In this document: in pieces, positions 1 through 6,179 of the stretch
Position numbering within the stretch: the stretch's first letter is position 1
How the letters are laid out: each line of letters opens with the position of its first letter
Assembly (NCBI GenBank): GCA_029933365.1
Contig: JAOZOH010000154.1
Location: 1-6,277, forward strand
DNA from: Desulfuromusa sp.
Lineage (GTDB): Bacteria > Desulfobacterota > Desulfuromonadia > Desulfuromonadales > Geopsychrobacteraceae
DNA: 6,277 bases
Direction of reading: 5' to 3'
The notes under the pieces: generated by a model
Databases searched by the model: none
What the model saw: only the letters and a program-made list of their open reading frames with translations
Told to the model about the DNA's origin: nothing
Made by a program: the position numbers and the translations under genes

Positions 1-21
1 ATTTTTACGTTGTTTTCTCAT
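1..21 (-). CDS. Start of an unidentified gene running off the left edge (possible IS transposase OrfA)
   Basis: Only seven codons are in the window, reading MRKQRKN from an ATG at 21-19. The start is supported by a purine-rich GGAGA at about 31-35, some 8-9 nt upstream, and by its position as the next same-strand gene after the stop at 115. A basic MRK(x)RKN start resembles the first residues of OrfA/helix-turn-helix proteins of some IS3-type insertion sequences as I remember them. Seven residues cannot establish a family, so the transposase reading is a guess. It could equally be any other protein with a basic N-terminus, or a chance ATG. The product cannot be called from what is visible. 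Confidence 0.35.
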
Positions 22-81
22 GGTGAATTTCTCCGTTCGAGTAGTCTAACTCAAAATGAAGTAATTCTCCAATTCACGCTG

Positions 82-116
82 AACCAAGACAACTCCAGGA
101 CGACTCTGTTTTGGTT
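82..116. repeat. Inverted repeat at the 3' end of the exported-protein gene
   Basis: Positions 82-91 (AACCAAGACA) and 107-116 (TGTTTTGGTT) are complementary at 9 of 10 positions around a 15-nt loop, and the right arm covers part of the stop codon at 115-117. Neither side is followed by a run of T in either direction, and the one mispair is A-C when read in the direction of the gene, so it is not a convincing intrinsic terminator. It could be part of the end of a mobile element beginning here or a transcript-end hairpin. The repeat itself is real; its role is unknown. Confidence 0.45.
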
Positions 117-612
117 AGAAGCGCCAGTTGACAAAAACCATAACCGGTGCAATTTCATCAGGAAAATTAATGAACCATTCTTTTGTCTTTTTCATAATAT
201 TAACAAACCCCACCTGAACACCTTTATCAGAAGCTGCTGCAAAGTTGACAAGACCCAGCTGAAGTCCATGTAGGTTTTCGGCGTAATTAAATGCTGCCCA
301 TTGTAATCCGGTTAGTTTTACCGAGGAGTAATTTGCGATCCATGCGATTTGGGCCCCCTCATAGCTCTCAGCATAATTTGCTAACCACGCAAGAGAAATA
401 CCAGAACTGGCGCCTGTAGAGCCGTTGACAACTCCGAGAGCTATTCCGTTTTGCGGGTTTTCACCCCAGATATTCAGTGAGACTCCCTTGATGTGGGTGG
501 TTCTTGACTCAATGGCGATATCAGGGATTAAGCTCAACTGAAAACCTTTTGTTTCTGCAAAAGCCCCTGTGGCACAGAAGCAACATATAAATACAAGTAC
601 CAATTTCTTCAT
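115..612 (-). CDS. Exported repeat protein, probably outer membrane (LA_2272-type surface repeats)
   Basis: A 165-residue protein with a clear Sec signal peptide: KK at 2-3, a hydrophobic stretch to about residue 16, and an AFA/ET cleavage site after residue 19. There is no lipobox. The mature part is a run of short repeats, each led by glycine: G56, G71, G86, G102, G116 and G131 start units of 14-16 residues with the pattern G-hydrophobic-Q/A/S-hydrophobic-G/A-x-hydrophobic-N-(Y/F/I). Units include GLQLGLVNFA and GVQVGFVNI. This looks like the bacterial 'LA_2272-type surface repeat' proteins, whose function I do not know. The last residues are FVNWRF; a C-terminal phenylalanine is the usual signal for outer-membrane beta-barrel assembly, so an outer-membrane location is inferred. 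The start at 612-610 is supported by GGAGG at 622-626, 9 nt upstream. It lies 77 nt after the second paaK and probably has its own promoter; a metabolic link to the operon is not evident. The gene looks complete. Confidence 0.8.
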   Translation of the reverse strand: MKKLVLVFICCFCATGAFAETKGFQLSLIPDIAIESRTTHIKGVSLNIWGENPQNGIALGVVNGSTGASSGISLAWLANYAESYEGAQIAWIANYSSVKLTGLQWAAFNYAENLHGLQLGLVNFAAASDKGVQVGFVNIMKKTKEWFINFPDEIAPVMVFVNWRF

Positions 613-661
613 TGTTATTTTCCTCCATCTTGGTGTTTGAATATCTAATTGTCACTGCTAA

Positions 662-689
662 ATTTTATATTTGTTATGAAGATTGTCAG
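662..689 (-). promoter_or_regulatory. Putative sigma-70 promoter of the exported repeat-protein gene
   Basis: On the minus strand, CTGACA (689-684) matches the -35 box TTGACA at five of six positions. TAAAAT (667-662) matches the -10 box TATAAT at five of six. The spacer is 16 nt. The site begins directly after the stop codon of the second paaK and ends about 50 nt before the exported gene's start codon, which suits an independent transcript. The same TGACAAT heptamer recurs at 654-648. The call comes from sequence match only, and the region is AT-rich, which raises the chance of false matches. Confidence 0.5.
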
Positions 690-2003
690 TTACTGCTTGC
701 GCCGGTCGATAACCCGTACCGCTTTTCCCTCGTGGCGCGTGATGCTTGCAGGTTCCACCAGTTTAACCTTGGCGCTGACTCCCAGAACTGTTGCCAGTCT
801 TTTTTCTGCCTGAACAACAAACTGCCGCTGCTGTTTCATTTCATCAAAAAAGATATGTTCATTGACTTCAACTTGAACCTCAAGTGAATCCATGTTGTTT
901 TCCCGGTCAACGATCAACTGGTAATGAGGCTCACACCCTTCGATCTGGAACAGGACTTCCTCAATCTGGGTCGGGAACACATTGACCCCTTTGATAATCA
1001 GCATATCATCGGTACGACCACGGGTTTTTTCCATTCTCGCCAATGTTCGGCCACAATCGCAAGTAGAGTAATCCAACCGAGTGATATCTCGAGTGCGATA
1101 GCGGATCATCGGGAAGGCCTGTTTAGTTAAACTTGTCAACACAAGTTCACCAACCGATCCTTCCGGTAAAACCGCTCCGGTATCTGGATCAATAATTTCA
1201 GCAAGAAAATGGTCTTCAGCCAGGTGCATCCCCTGTTTATGCAGACATTCTCCGGCCACCCCGGGCCCCATAATTTCGGATAAGCCGTAATTGTCGGTGG
1301 CAATAATACCCAACCGCTGTTCCAGTTCCACGCGCATCTGTTCGCTCCATGGTTCGGCGCCAAACAAACCAACTCGCAGAGCGAGGGAAGTTGGCTCTAT
1401 CCCCTGTTTTTCCATTCGATCAGCCAGAGTCAAGCCGTAGGAAGGGGTACAAACCAGAGCTGAGGAACGGTAATCCTGCATAATCATCAATTGTTTGTCG
1501 GTATTCCCCCCGGATATAGGGATAACCGACGCCCCAATCGCCTCTGAACCATAATGCAAGCCAAAAGCACCGGTGAACAACCCGTAGCCAAAAGCGATAT
1601 GGACGATGTCTTCCTGAGTAACCCCTGCTGCAGTCATGAACCGCGCGACCAGCTCTGTCCAGGTTTTAATGTCATCTTTCGTATAACCCACAACCGTCGG
1701 TTTACCGGTTGTCCCTGAGGAGGAATGGATCCTTACGACTTCGCGCATGGGGACAGCAAACATCCCGTAGGGATAATTGACCCGCAGGTCTTCTTTTGTT
1801 GTAAATGGCAAATGCTGCAGATCTTTCAGAGTCTTTAAATCACCGGGTTGGAAACCTGAATCTTTAAATTTAGCTTGATAACAGGGAACTTGCGTTGCGA
1901 CCAACGCTAAGGTTTTCTGCAAGCGTTTTAGTTGTAGTTGCTGTATTTCTTCTCTTGGAAGACATTCAGCATTGCGATCCCAGATATTTACAGATGAGTT
2001 CAT
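690..2003 (-). CDS. paaK: Phenylacetate-CoA ligase, second paralogue (AMP-forming)
   Basis: A 437-residue acyl-CoA ligase of the PaaK family (usual length about 430-440), predicted cytoplasmic, joining an arylacetate to CoA with ATP going to AMP and PPi. Visible motifs in order: P-loop SSGTTGKPT (95-103), GAEPWSE (215-221), YGLSE (239-243), RYRTRD (301-306), GRTDDM (329-334) and, near the C-terminus, EGKAVR (425-430) with K427 as candidate catalytic lysine. C253, H260, C315 and C317 are shared with the other paralogue and could bind a structural zinc (inference). Well over half of the residues match the first PaaK by eye. The stretch 136-153 before and within GYGLFTG differs in bulk, so a different arylacetate may be preferred. 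It is the last gene of the operon, 44 nt after the ACT gene. Unlike its neighbours it lacks a good Shine-Dalgarno: only AAAG seven nt before the ATG. The exact substrate is not proven. Confidence 0.9.
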   Translation of the reverse strand: MNSSVNIWDRNAECLPREEIQQLQLKRLQKTLALVATQVPCYQAKFKDSGFQPGDLKTLKDLQHLPFTTKEDLRVNYPYGMFAVPMREVVRIHSSSGTTGKPTVVGYTKDDIKTWTELVARFMTAAGVTQEDIVHIAFGYGLFTGAFGLHYGSEAIGASVIPISGGNTDKQLMIMQDYRSSALVCTPSYGLTLADRMEKQGIEPTSLALRVGLFGAEPWSEQMRVELEQRLGIIATDNYGLSEIMGPGVAGECLHKQGMHLAEDHFLAEIIDPDTGAVLPEGSVGELVLTSLTKQAFPMIRYRTRDITRLDYSTCDCGRTLARMEKTRGRTDDMLIIKGVNVFPTQIEEVLFQIEGCEPHYQLIVDRENNMDSLEVQVEVNEHIFFDEMKQQRQFVVQAEKRLATVLGVSAKVKLVEPASITRHEGKAVRVIDRRKQ

Positions 2004-2047
2004 AGTATTACTTTAAATATTAGTAGTTAACTTATTGATAAAAAAGA
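2004..2047 (-). other. AT-rich gap before the second paaK
   Basis: This 44-nt spacer is the only sizeable gap inside the operon. It opens, in transcript direction, with TCTTTTTT directly after the ACT stop codon and contains the palindrome AGTTAACT (2025-2032). No stable GC hairpin precedes the T-run, so I do not call a terminator, and no well-spaced promoter is visible. It may lower expression of the second ligase relative to the upstream genes. Confidence 0.4.
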
Positions 2048-2479
2048 TCAAATTGATGTTATACGTTCACTCGGAAGAATCTTGATTCCATTCTTTGAAA
2101 GAGCCGAAATCGCCTCATCAATGTTATCAAAGCGAAAAATAATGACGGCATTATCTCCAGAACGTTCAACAAATGCGTACATATATTCAACGTTGACATT
2201 ATTATTATCGAGAATCTGTAGTATTGAAGTCAGCCCACCCGGAGAGTCCGCAACCTCAACGCCAATAACATCCGTTATGCTGACGGTAAAGCGTTGCTCC
2301 CTTAATACCTTGAGGGCTTTTTCACTGTCGTCGACGATTAGCCGTAAAATACCAAAATCAGATGTGTCTGCCAACGATAATGCGCGGATATTAATCCCAT
2401 TTTTACCAAGGATTCCGGTAATCTCCGCCAGGCGACCCGATTTATTTTCGATAAAAATCGAAATTTGTTCAACTTTCAT
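2048..2479 (-). CDS. Double-ACT-domain protein, likely amino-acid sensor
   Basis: A 143-residue protein made of two ACT domains and nothing else. The first is about residues 3-68, with the ligand-loop pattern [14 protein letters not shown] followed by [10 protein letters not shown]. The second is about residues 71-140, with [13 protein letters not shown] followed by [12 protein letters not shown] domains are small ligand-binding modules that typically bind amino acids, often at dimer interfaces, and control enzymes of amino-acid metabolism. Free-standing double-ACT proteins of this kind (COG4747-like) are commonly found beside paaK/iorAB genes. I infer that it binds an aromatic amino acid and modulates the ligases or IorAB; no catalytic or DNA-binding domain is present. 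The start is placed at 2479-2477 because AGGAGG lies 5 nt upstream and the ACT fold begins at once ([11 protein letters not shown]). An in-frame ATG 36 nt earlier would overlap paaK and add an unrelated tail. It follows the first paaK by 10 nt. Confidence 0.88.
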   Translation of the reverse strand: MKVEQISIFIENKSGRLAEITGILGKNGINIRALSLADTSDFGILRLIVDDSEKALKVLREQRFTVSITDVIGVEVADSPGGLTSILQILDNNNVNVEYMYAFVERSGDNAVIIFRFDNIDEAISALSKNGIKILPSERITSI

Positions 2480-2484
2480 AACTG

Positions 2485-2490
2485 CCTCCT
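2485..2490 (-). promoter_or_regulatory. Ribosome-binding site that sets the ACT gene start
   Basis: The minus strand reads AGGAGG here, a perfect Shine-Dalgarno core, 5 nt before the ATG at 2479-2477 and touching the paaK stop codon (2492-2490). It argues for the 143-residue product over a 155-residue one starting inside paaK, and suggests ribosomes ending paaK can re-initiate on the ACT gene. Confidence 0.85.
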
Positions 2491-3797
2491 CAGGATGTTT
2501 TTTGACGGTTATCAATCACCCGCTTGGCTTTACCCTCACTGCGGGTAATTGTTTTTGGTTCAACCAGTCGAATTTTACAGGTCACACCAAGTAAGTCTTT
2601 AATATCTTTTCTGATTTTATTGGAAAGTCCCTGGAGGATCTTGATCTCATCAGAAAAGGTCTGCTCGTTCACTTCAACCTGAACCTCAAGGGTATCCAAA
2701 TTGCCATCCCGCTCAACAATCAGCTGATAATGGGGCTCAACACCGTCAATATTGAATAGTACCGATTCAATCTGGCTCGGGAAAACATTGACTCCACGAA
2801 TGATCAGCATATCATCACTGCGGCCACTCAACCGTTCAATTCGGGCATGGGTACGGCCACAGATGCAGGGTTCCTTGAACAGTCGGGTAATATCGCGAGT
2901 GCGATAGCGAATCAGTGGGATCCCTTCTTTGGTGATGGTGGTAATAACCAGTTCACCTTTTTCACCATCGGGTAACACTTCGCCTGTTTCGGGGTCGATA
3001 ATTTCCGGGATAAAGTGATCCTCCCAGATATGCAGCCCGTTTTGTGCTTCAATACATTCGATTCCGACACCCGGACCGAGAATTTCAGAGAGACCATAGA
3101 TATCAATTGCCTTAATGTTGAGTTTTGCTTCAATTTCCTGGCGCATGTTTTCGCTCCAGGGTTCCGCACCGAGAATGCCAACCTTGAGTTTTAACTTGCG
3201 GATATCAATCCCTTCTTCTGCCGCGACTTCCGCCAGATACAAGCTATAGGAAGGGGTGCAGGTTAAAACCGTTGAGCCAAAATCCTGCATAATCATCAAC
3301 TGCTTTTTCGTATTTCCACCTGACATGGGGATAACCGACGCGCCAACCCGCTCTGCTCCGTAGTGTGCGCCAAGGCCACCGGTAAACAGTCCATAGCCGT
3401 AAGCATTGTGGATGATGTCACCCTGATTGGTTCCCGCCGCGACAAAGGAGCGTGCCATCAGCTCTGTCCAGTTCTCAATATCCCGGCGACTGTAACCCAC
3501 AACCGTCGGCTTGCCAGTGGTTCCTGAAGAGGCATGAATCCGCACAATCTGCTCCAGTGGTACGGCAAACAGTCCGTAGGGATAGCTGTCGCGCATATCC
3601 TGTTTCAGGGTAAATGGTAAATGCTTTAGATCGTTGAGACTTTTGATATCCGCAGGTTTGATTCCAGCTTTGGTAAAGGATTCACGATAGAATGGCACCG
3701 CGGCATAAACCCGCTCGACCGTCTGTTGCAGTCGCTTTAACTGTAATGATTCTATCGCTTCACGCGGTAAAGTTTCAAAATCATCATTCCAAATCAT
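2490..3797 (-). CDS. paaK: Phenylacetate-CoA ligase, first paralogue (AMP-forming)
   Basis: A 435-residue PaaK-family ligase: arylacetate + ATP + CoA to arylacetyl-CoA + AMP + PPi, predicted cytoplasmic. Motifs in order: P-loop SSGTTGKPT (90-98), GAEPWSE (210-216), YGLSE (234-238), RYRTRD (297-302), GRSDDM (325-330) and EGKAKR (421-426) with K423 as the candidate catalytic lysine of the mobile C-terminal domain (about 330-435). C248, H256, C311 and C313 form a possible zinc site (inference from spacing and conservation with the paralogue). Its start overlaps the iorB stop by 4 nt (ATGA), and GGGGAGG at 3811-3805 lies 7 nt upstream, so translation is probably coupled to iorB. Its product is the same class of compound that IorAB makes or uses, which ties the genes together. 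Phenylacetate, indoleacetate or hydroxyphenylacetate are all possible substrates; the sequence does not separate them. Confidence 0.93.
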   Translation of the reverse strand: MIWNDDFETLPREAIESLQLKRLQQTVERVYAAVPFYRESFTKAGIKPADIKSLNDLKHLPFTLKQDMRDSYPYGLFAVPLEQIVRIHASSGTTGKPTVVGYSRRDIENWTELMARSFVAAGTNQGDIIHNAYGYGLFTGGLGAHYGAERVGASVIPMSGGNTKKQLMIMQDFGSTVLTCTPSYSLYLAEVAAEEGIDIRKLKLKVGILGAEPWSENMRQEIEAKLNIKAIDIYGLSEILGPGVGIECIEAQNGLHIWEDHFIPEIIDPETGEVLPDGEKGELVITTITKEGIPLIRYRTRDITRLFKEPCICGRTHARIERLSGRSDDMLIIRGVNVFPSQIESVLFNIDGVEPHYQLIVERDGNLDTLEVQVEVNEQTFSDEIKILQGLSNKIRKDIKDLLGVTCKIRLVEPKTITRSEGKAKRVIDNRQKTS

Positions 3798-4378
3798 TGT
3801 AATGCCTCCCCGCAGCCCAATTCAAAAGCTTTCATATTGACGTCCAGAAGCCGTGGTGGAATCATTTTCTGTAAGGCTTCCAACCACAATTCACGCTCAA
3901 ATTCCAGAATATTTGATAAAGCACCAAGTAGTACCGTATTAACAGTTTTTGCATTACCCGCTGTCAGTGCAAGCTTGAGTCCCTCAACAACAACGGAAGC
4001 TGGGAACTGTTGGCAGATTTTCTGTGCCAGATTGTCTGGATAGACTTGCACCCCACGGGCGACTGCCGGTGGGGAAATCTGCCAATTAGTCACAACAACC
4101 TGCCCGTTTTTACGCATTAATGGCAGATAACGACAGGTTTCCAGCAGTTCAAAGCCGAACAGAATATCGACTTCCCCTTCGGGGATAATCGAGGAATAGA
4201 CCTTCTCACCATAACGAACATGGGAGACAACACTGCCGCCACGCTGTGACATGCCGTGAATCTCATTCTTTTTAACATCCAGACCGGCCAGAAGCATCAC
4301 TTCAGAGATCACTTCGCTGGCGAGTAAAATTCCCTGTCCACCGACACCGGCCAATAATATATTGCTTACTTCACTCAT
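3794..4378 (-). CDS. iorB: Indolepyruvate:ferredoxin oxidoreductase, beta subunit
   Basis: A 194-residue protein of the gamma-type domain family of 2-oxoacid:ferredoxin oxidoreductases, of normal length for IorB. It partners IorA in the oxidative decarboxylation of arylpyruvates to arylacetyl-CoA and CO2 with reduction of ferredoxin (EC 1.2.7.8), a reversible reaction. The N-terminus shows GVGGQG (11-16), and [17 protein letters not shown] (41-57) is the other hallmark of this subunit. The start is chosen at 4378-4376: the family fold begins with [11 protein letters not shown], and GGTGA lies 5 nt upstream at 4388-4384. The open frame continues 90 codons further back, but that part lies inside iorA and resembles nothing. 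The start overlaps the iorA stop by 8 nt (ATGAGTGA) and the stop overlaps paaK by 4 nt, so all three are likely translated in a coupled way to give matched amounts. Confidence 0.94.
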   Translation of the reverse strand: MSEVSNILLAGVGGQGILLASEVISEVMLLAGLDVKKNEIHGMSQRGGSVVSHVRYGEKVYSSIIPEGEVDILFGFELLETCRYLPLMRKNGQVVVTNWQISPPAVARGVQVYPDNLAQKICQQFPASVVVEGLKLALTAGNAKTVNTVLLGALSNILEFERELWLEALQKMIPPRLLDVNMKAFELGCGEALQ

Positions 4379-6131
4379 GATTATCACCATATTGCTGAAA
4401 TGCATCAAATCCACAGGTTTGCTGACATACTTTGCAGCCGGTACAGATAATTTTATCGACAACCGCCTTATTATTTTCGACGTCAAAGGTGATAGCTGGA
4501 CAGCCGATTTGCAGGCAGGCACGGCAGCCGGTACATTTGTTGACATCGACAAACAATGGTGGTCGGGGATCCTGATTATCACGGGGAACCAGCATACAGG
4601 GTCTGGTTGTAATAATAACAGAGACCTCAGGGCGAGCCATCTCTGCACGGATCACCTTGCCAGTTTTCTCCAAATCGTAGGGATCAAGGATTGTCACATG
4701 CTTTACGCCAACGGCCCGGCAAAGTTGTTCCATATCAACCCGTGGGGCTTCCGCTGTGTTCAACTGATAACCTGATGTTGGATTTTCCTGACGGCCGGTC
4801 ATAGCGGTAATCCGATTATCAAGAATGATCAGGGTCGCCTTCGATTTATTGTAAACCATATCCAGCAAGCCATTGATACCGGTATGAAGAAATGTCGAAT
4901 CTCCAATCACAGCGACAACTTTGCGCTGCTCTTCTTCCGACAGCACCTTGCTGATACCGGTTGCCATCCCCACACTGGCTCCCATACAGATGCAAGTATC
5001 CATTGCTGAAAGGGGTGGCATGAATCCCAACGTATAACAGCCGATATCGCCAGTAACGTAGGCTTTAGCCTTTTTCAATTCGTAGAAAACCGGACGATGA
5101 GGACAGCCAGGACACATATTGGGTGGTCGTGGCGGGAGATCCTCAGAGGTGTCTTCAGTTGGGGCTTCTTGATCAAATAGCTGAATTTTAATCCGTCCTG
5201 GTGTCAACTCACCACAAATGGAGAGTTTGTCTTTGCCGATAACATCAATCCCCATGGCACGAACCTGTTCCTCAATAAAAGGGTCAAGTTCTTCAATGAC
5301 GTAAAGAGTGTCATATTTGGCAGCAAAATCCCGAATCAGTTGTTTTGGTAGTGGGTAGACCATTCCGAGCTTCAACACATCAGCGTCGGGCATGGTTTCT
5401 TTCACATATTGATAGGAGACCCCGGAGGTGATGACACCTACCTTACCGGCACCCTTTTCAATGATATTGAAAGGCTGGCTGCAGCCCCACTCTTCCAGAT
5501 CAAGGGTTCGCTGCTCAACAATCAAATGACGTTTACGCGCATTACCCGGCAGCATCACCAGTTTTGCAGGATTACGTTCCAGCTTCGGCTCGGGAATGTT
5601 CCTGACGCGTTCACCCAGAAAAACTGCCGATTTTGAGTGAGAAATCCGGGTGGTACTACGCAGCAGAACCGGCGTGTCAAATTTTTCACTGATTTCGAAT
5701 GCGAGCCTAGTGTAATCCAGCGCTTCCTGGCTGTCAGCCGGTTCCAGCATCGGCACTTTAGCAAACTTGGCAAAGTTGCGATTGTCCTGCTCATTCTGTG
5801 AAGAATGGAGCTCCGGATCATCAGCAGTCACCAGTACAAGGCCACCACGCACGCCGGTATAGGCCAGGGTAAAGAGTGGATCGGCTGCGACGTTAACACC
5901 AACATGTTTCATCGTCACAAGTGCCCGAGCACCACCAAAACAAGCACCGATACCAACTTCGAGGGCAACTTTTTCATTCGGTGCCCAGGATGCGTCTATT
6001 TCTGAATATTGAGTGATATTTTCCAGAATTTCAGTGCTGGGAGTGCCTGGATATGCACAGGCAACCAATGCCCCCGCCTCATAGGTACCACGGGCAATCG
6101 CTTCGTTGCCGGAGAGTAAGACTTTCTTCAT
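4371..6131 (-). CDS. iorA: Indolepyruvate:ferredoxin oxidoreductase, alpha subunit
   Basis: A 586-residue catalytic subunit of IorAB, within the usual IorA length, predicted cytoplasmic. It binds thiamine diphosphate and iron-sulfur clusters and acts on indolepyruvate, phenylpyruvate and hydroxyphenylpyruvate. The N-terminal pyrimidine-binding type domain carries YPGTP (27-31), NEKVALE (52-58, with E58 a candidate cofactor-activating glutamate) and SSQNEQDNR (110-118). The central region has MCPGCPHR (339-346). The thiamine diphosphate domain has GDIGCYTLG (361-369) and a GDS...DN motif (410-412 to 438-439). The C-terminal ferredoxin-like domain holds C533, C536, C539, C544 (the CX2CX2CX4CP form typical of IorA) and C563, C566, C569, C573. 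The second motif ends in CG where CP is usual. The start at 6131-6129 follows AAGGG by 5 nt, and the protein opens with the normal MKKVLLSGNEAIARG. It is the first gene of the operon. Family assignment is firm; which arylpyruvate it prefers is not shown. Confidence 0.96.
   Translation of the reverse strand: MKKVLLSGNEAIARGTYEAGALVACAYPGTPSTEILENITQYSEIDASWAPNEKVALEVGIGACFGGARALVTMKHVGVNVAADPLFTLAYTGVRGGLVLVTADDPELHSSQNEQDNRNFAKFAKVPMLEPADSQEALDYTRLAFEISEKFDTPVLLRSTTRISHSKSAVFLGERVRNIPEPKLERNPAKLVMLPGNARKRHLIVEQRTLDLEEWGCSQPFNIIEKGAGKVGVITSGVSYQYVKETMPDADVLKLGMVYPLPKQLIRDFAAKYDTLYVIEELDPFIEEQVRAMGIDVIGKDKLSICGELTPGRIKIQLFDQEAPTEDTSEDLPPRPPNMCPGCPHRPVFYELKKAKAYVTGDIGCYTLGFMPPLSAMDTCICMGASVGMATGISKVLSEEEQRKVVAVIGDSTFLHTGINGLLDMVYNKSKATLIILDNRITAMTGRQENPTSGYQLNTAEAPRVDMEQLCRAVGVKHVTILDPYDLEKTGKVIRAEMARPEVSVIITTRPCMLVPRDNQDPRPPLFVDVNKCTGCRACLQIGCPAITFDVENNKAVVDKIICTGCKVCQQTCGFDAFQQYGDNHE
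4384..4388 (-). promoter_or_regulatory. Ribosome-binding site of iorB, inside the end of iorA
   Basis: The minus strand reads GGTGA, 5 nt before the iorB ATG. It lies within the last codons of iorA and decides the iorB start in a frame that stays open for 90 more codons upstream. Confidence 0.7.
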
Positions 6132-6136
6132 AACAA

Positions 6137-6141
6137 CCCTT
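6137..6141 (-). promoter_or_regulatory. Ribosome-binding site of iorA
   Basis: The minus strand reads AAGGG, 5 nt upstream of the iorA ATG. Together with the family-typical N-terminus it fixes the start of the first gene of the operon. Confidence 0.65.
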
Positions 6142-6166
6142 GAATAGATGTGAATGGTTAACTAGG

Positions 6167-6179
6167 AGCCTATCAGGCT
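6167..6179. repeat. Short hairpin in the iorA leader
   Basis: AGCCT (6167-6171) and AGGCT (6175-6179) are perfect inverted arms around a 3-nt loop, about 35 nt before the iorA start codon. There is no T-run behind it, so it is not a terminator. It may be the inner end of the repeat tract described for 6176-6277. Confidence 0.4.

Noticed and set aside
10..273. 87-codon plus-strand open frame at the left edge
   Set aside because: It runs antisense across the end of the exported repeat-protein gene, with unremarkable composition and no good ribosome-binding site.
2030..2060. Possible terminator after the ACT gene (TCTTTTTT behind ATCAATTTGAT)
   Set aside because: The potential stem is only about five AT-rich pairs with almost no loop, too weak for an intrinsic terminator, and the same-strand paaK follows at once.
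2082..2594. 170-codon plus-strand open frame opposite the ACT gene and the end of paaK
   Set aside because: It is antisense to two genes with clear domain matches and has no recognisable domain, so it is a shadow frame.
4379..4648. Open extension of iorB by 90 codons at its 5' end
   Set aside because: It lies wholly inside iorA in another frame, has no family resemblance, and the IorB fold and ribosome-binding site place the start at 4378.
4362..4775. 137-codon plus-strand open frame opposite the end of iorA
   Set aside because: It is antisense to the iron-sulfur domain of IorA and has no recognisable protein features.
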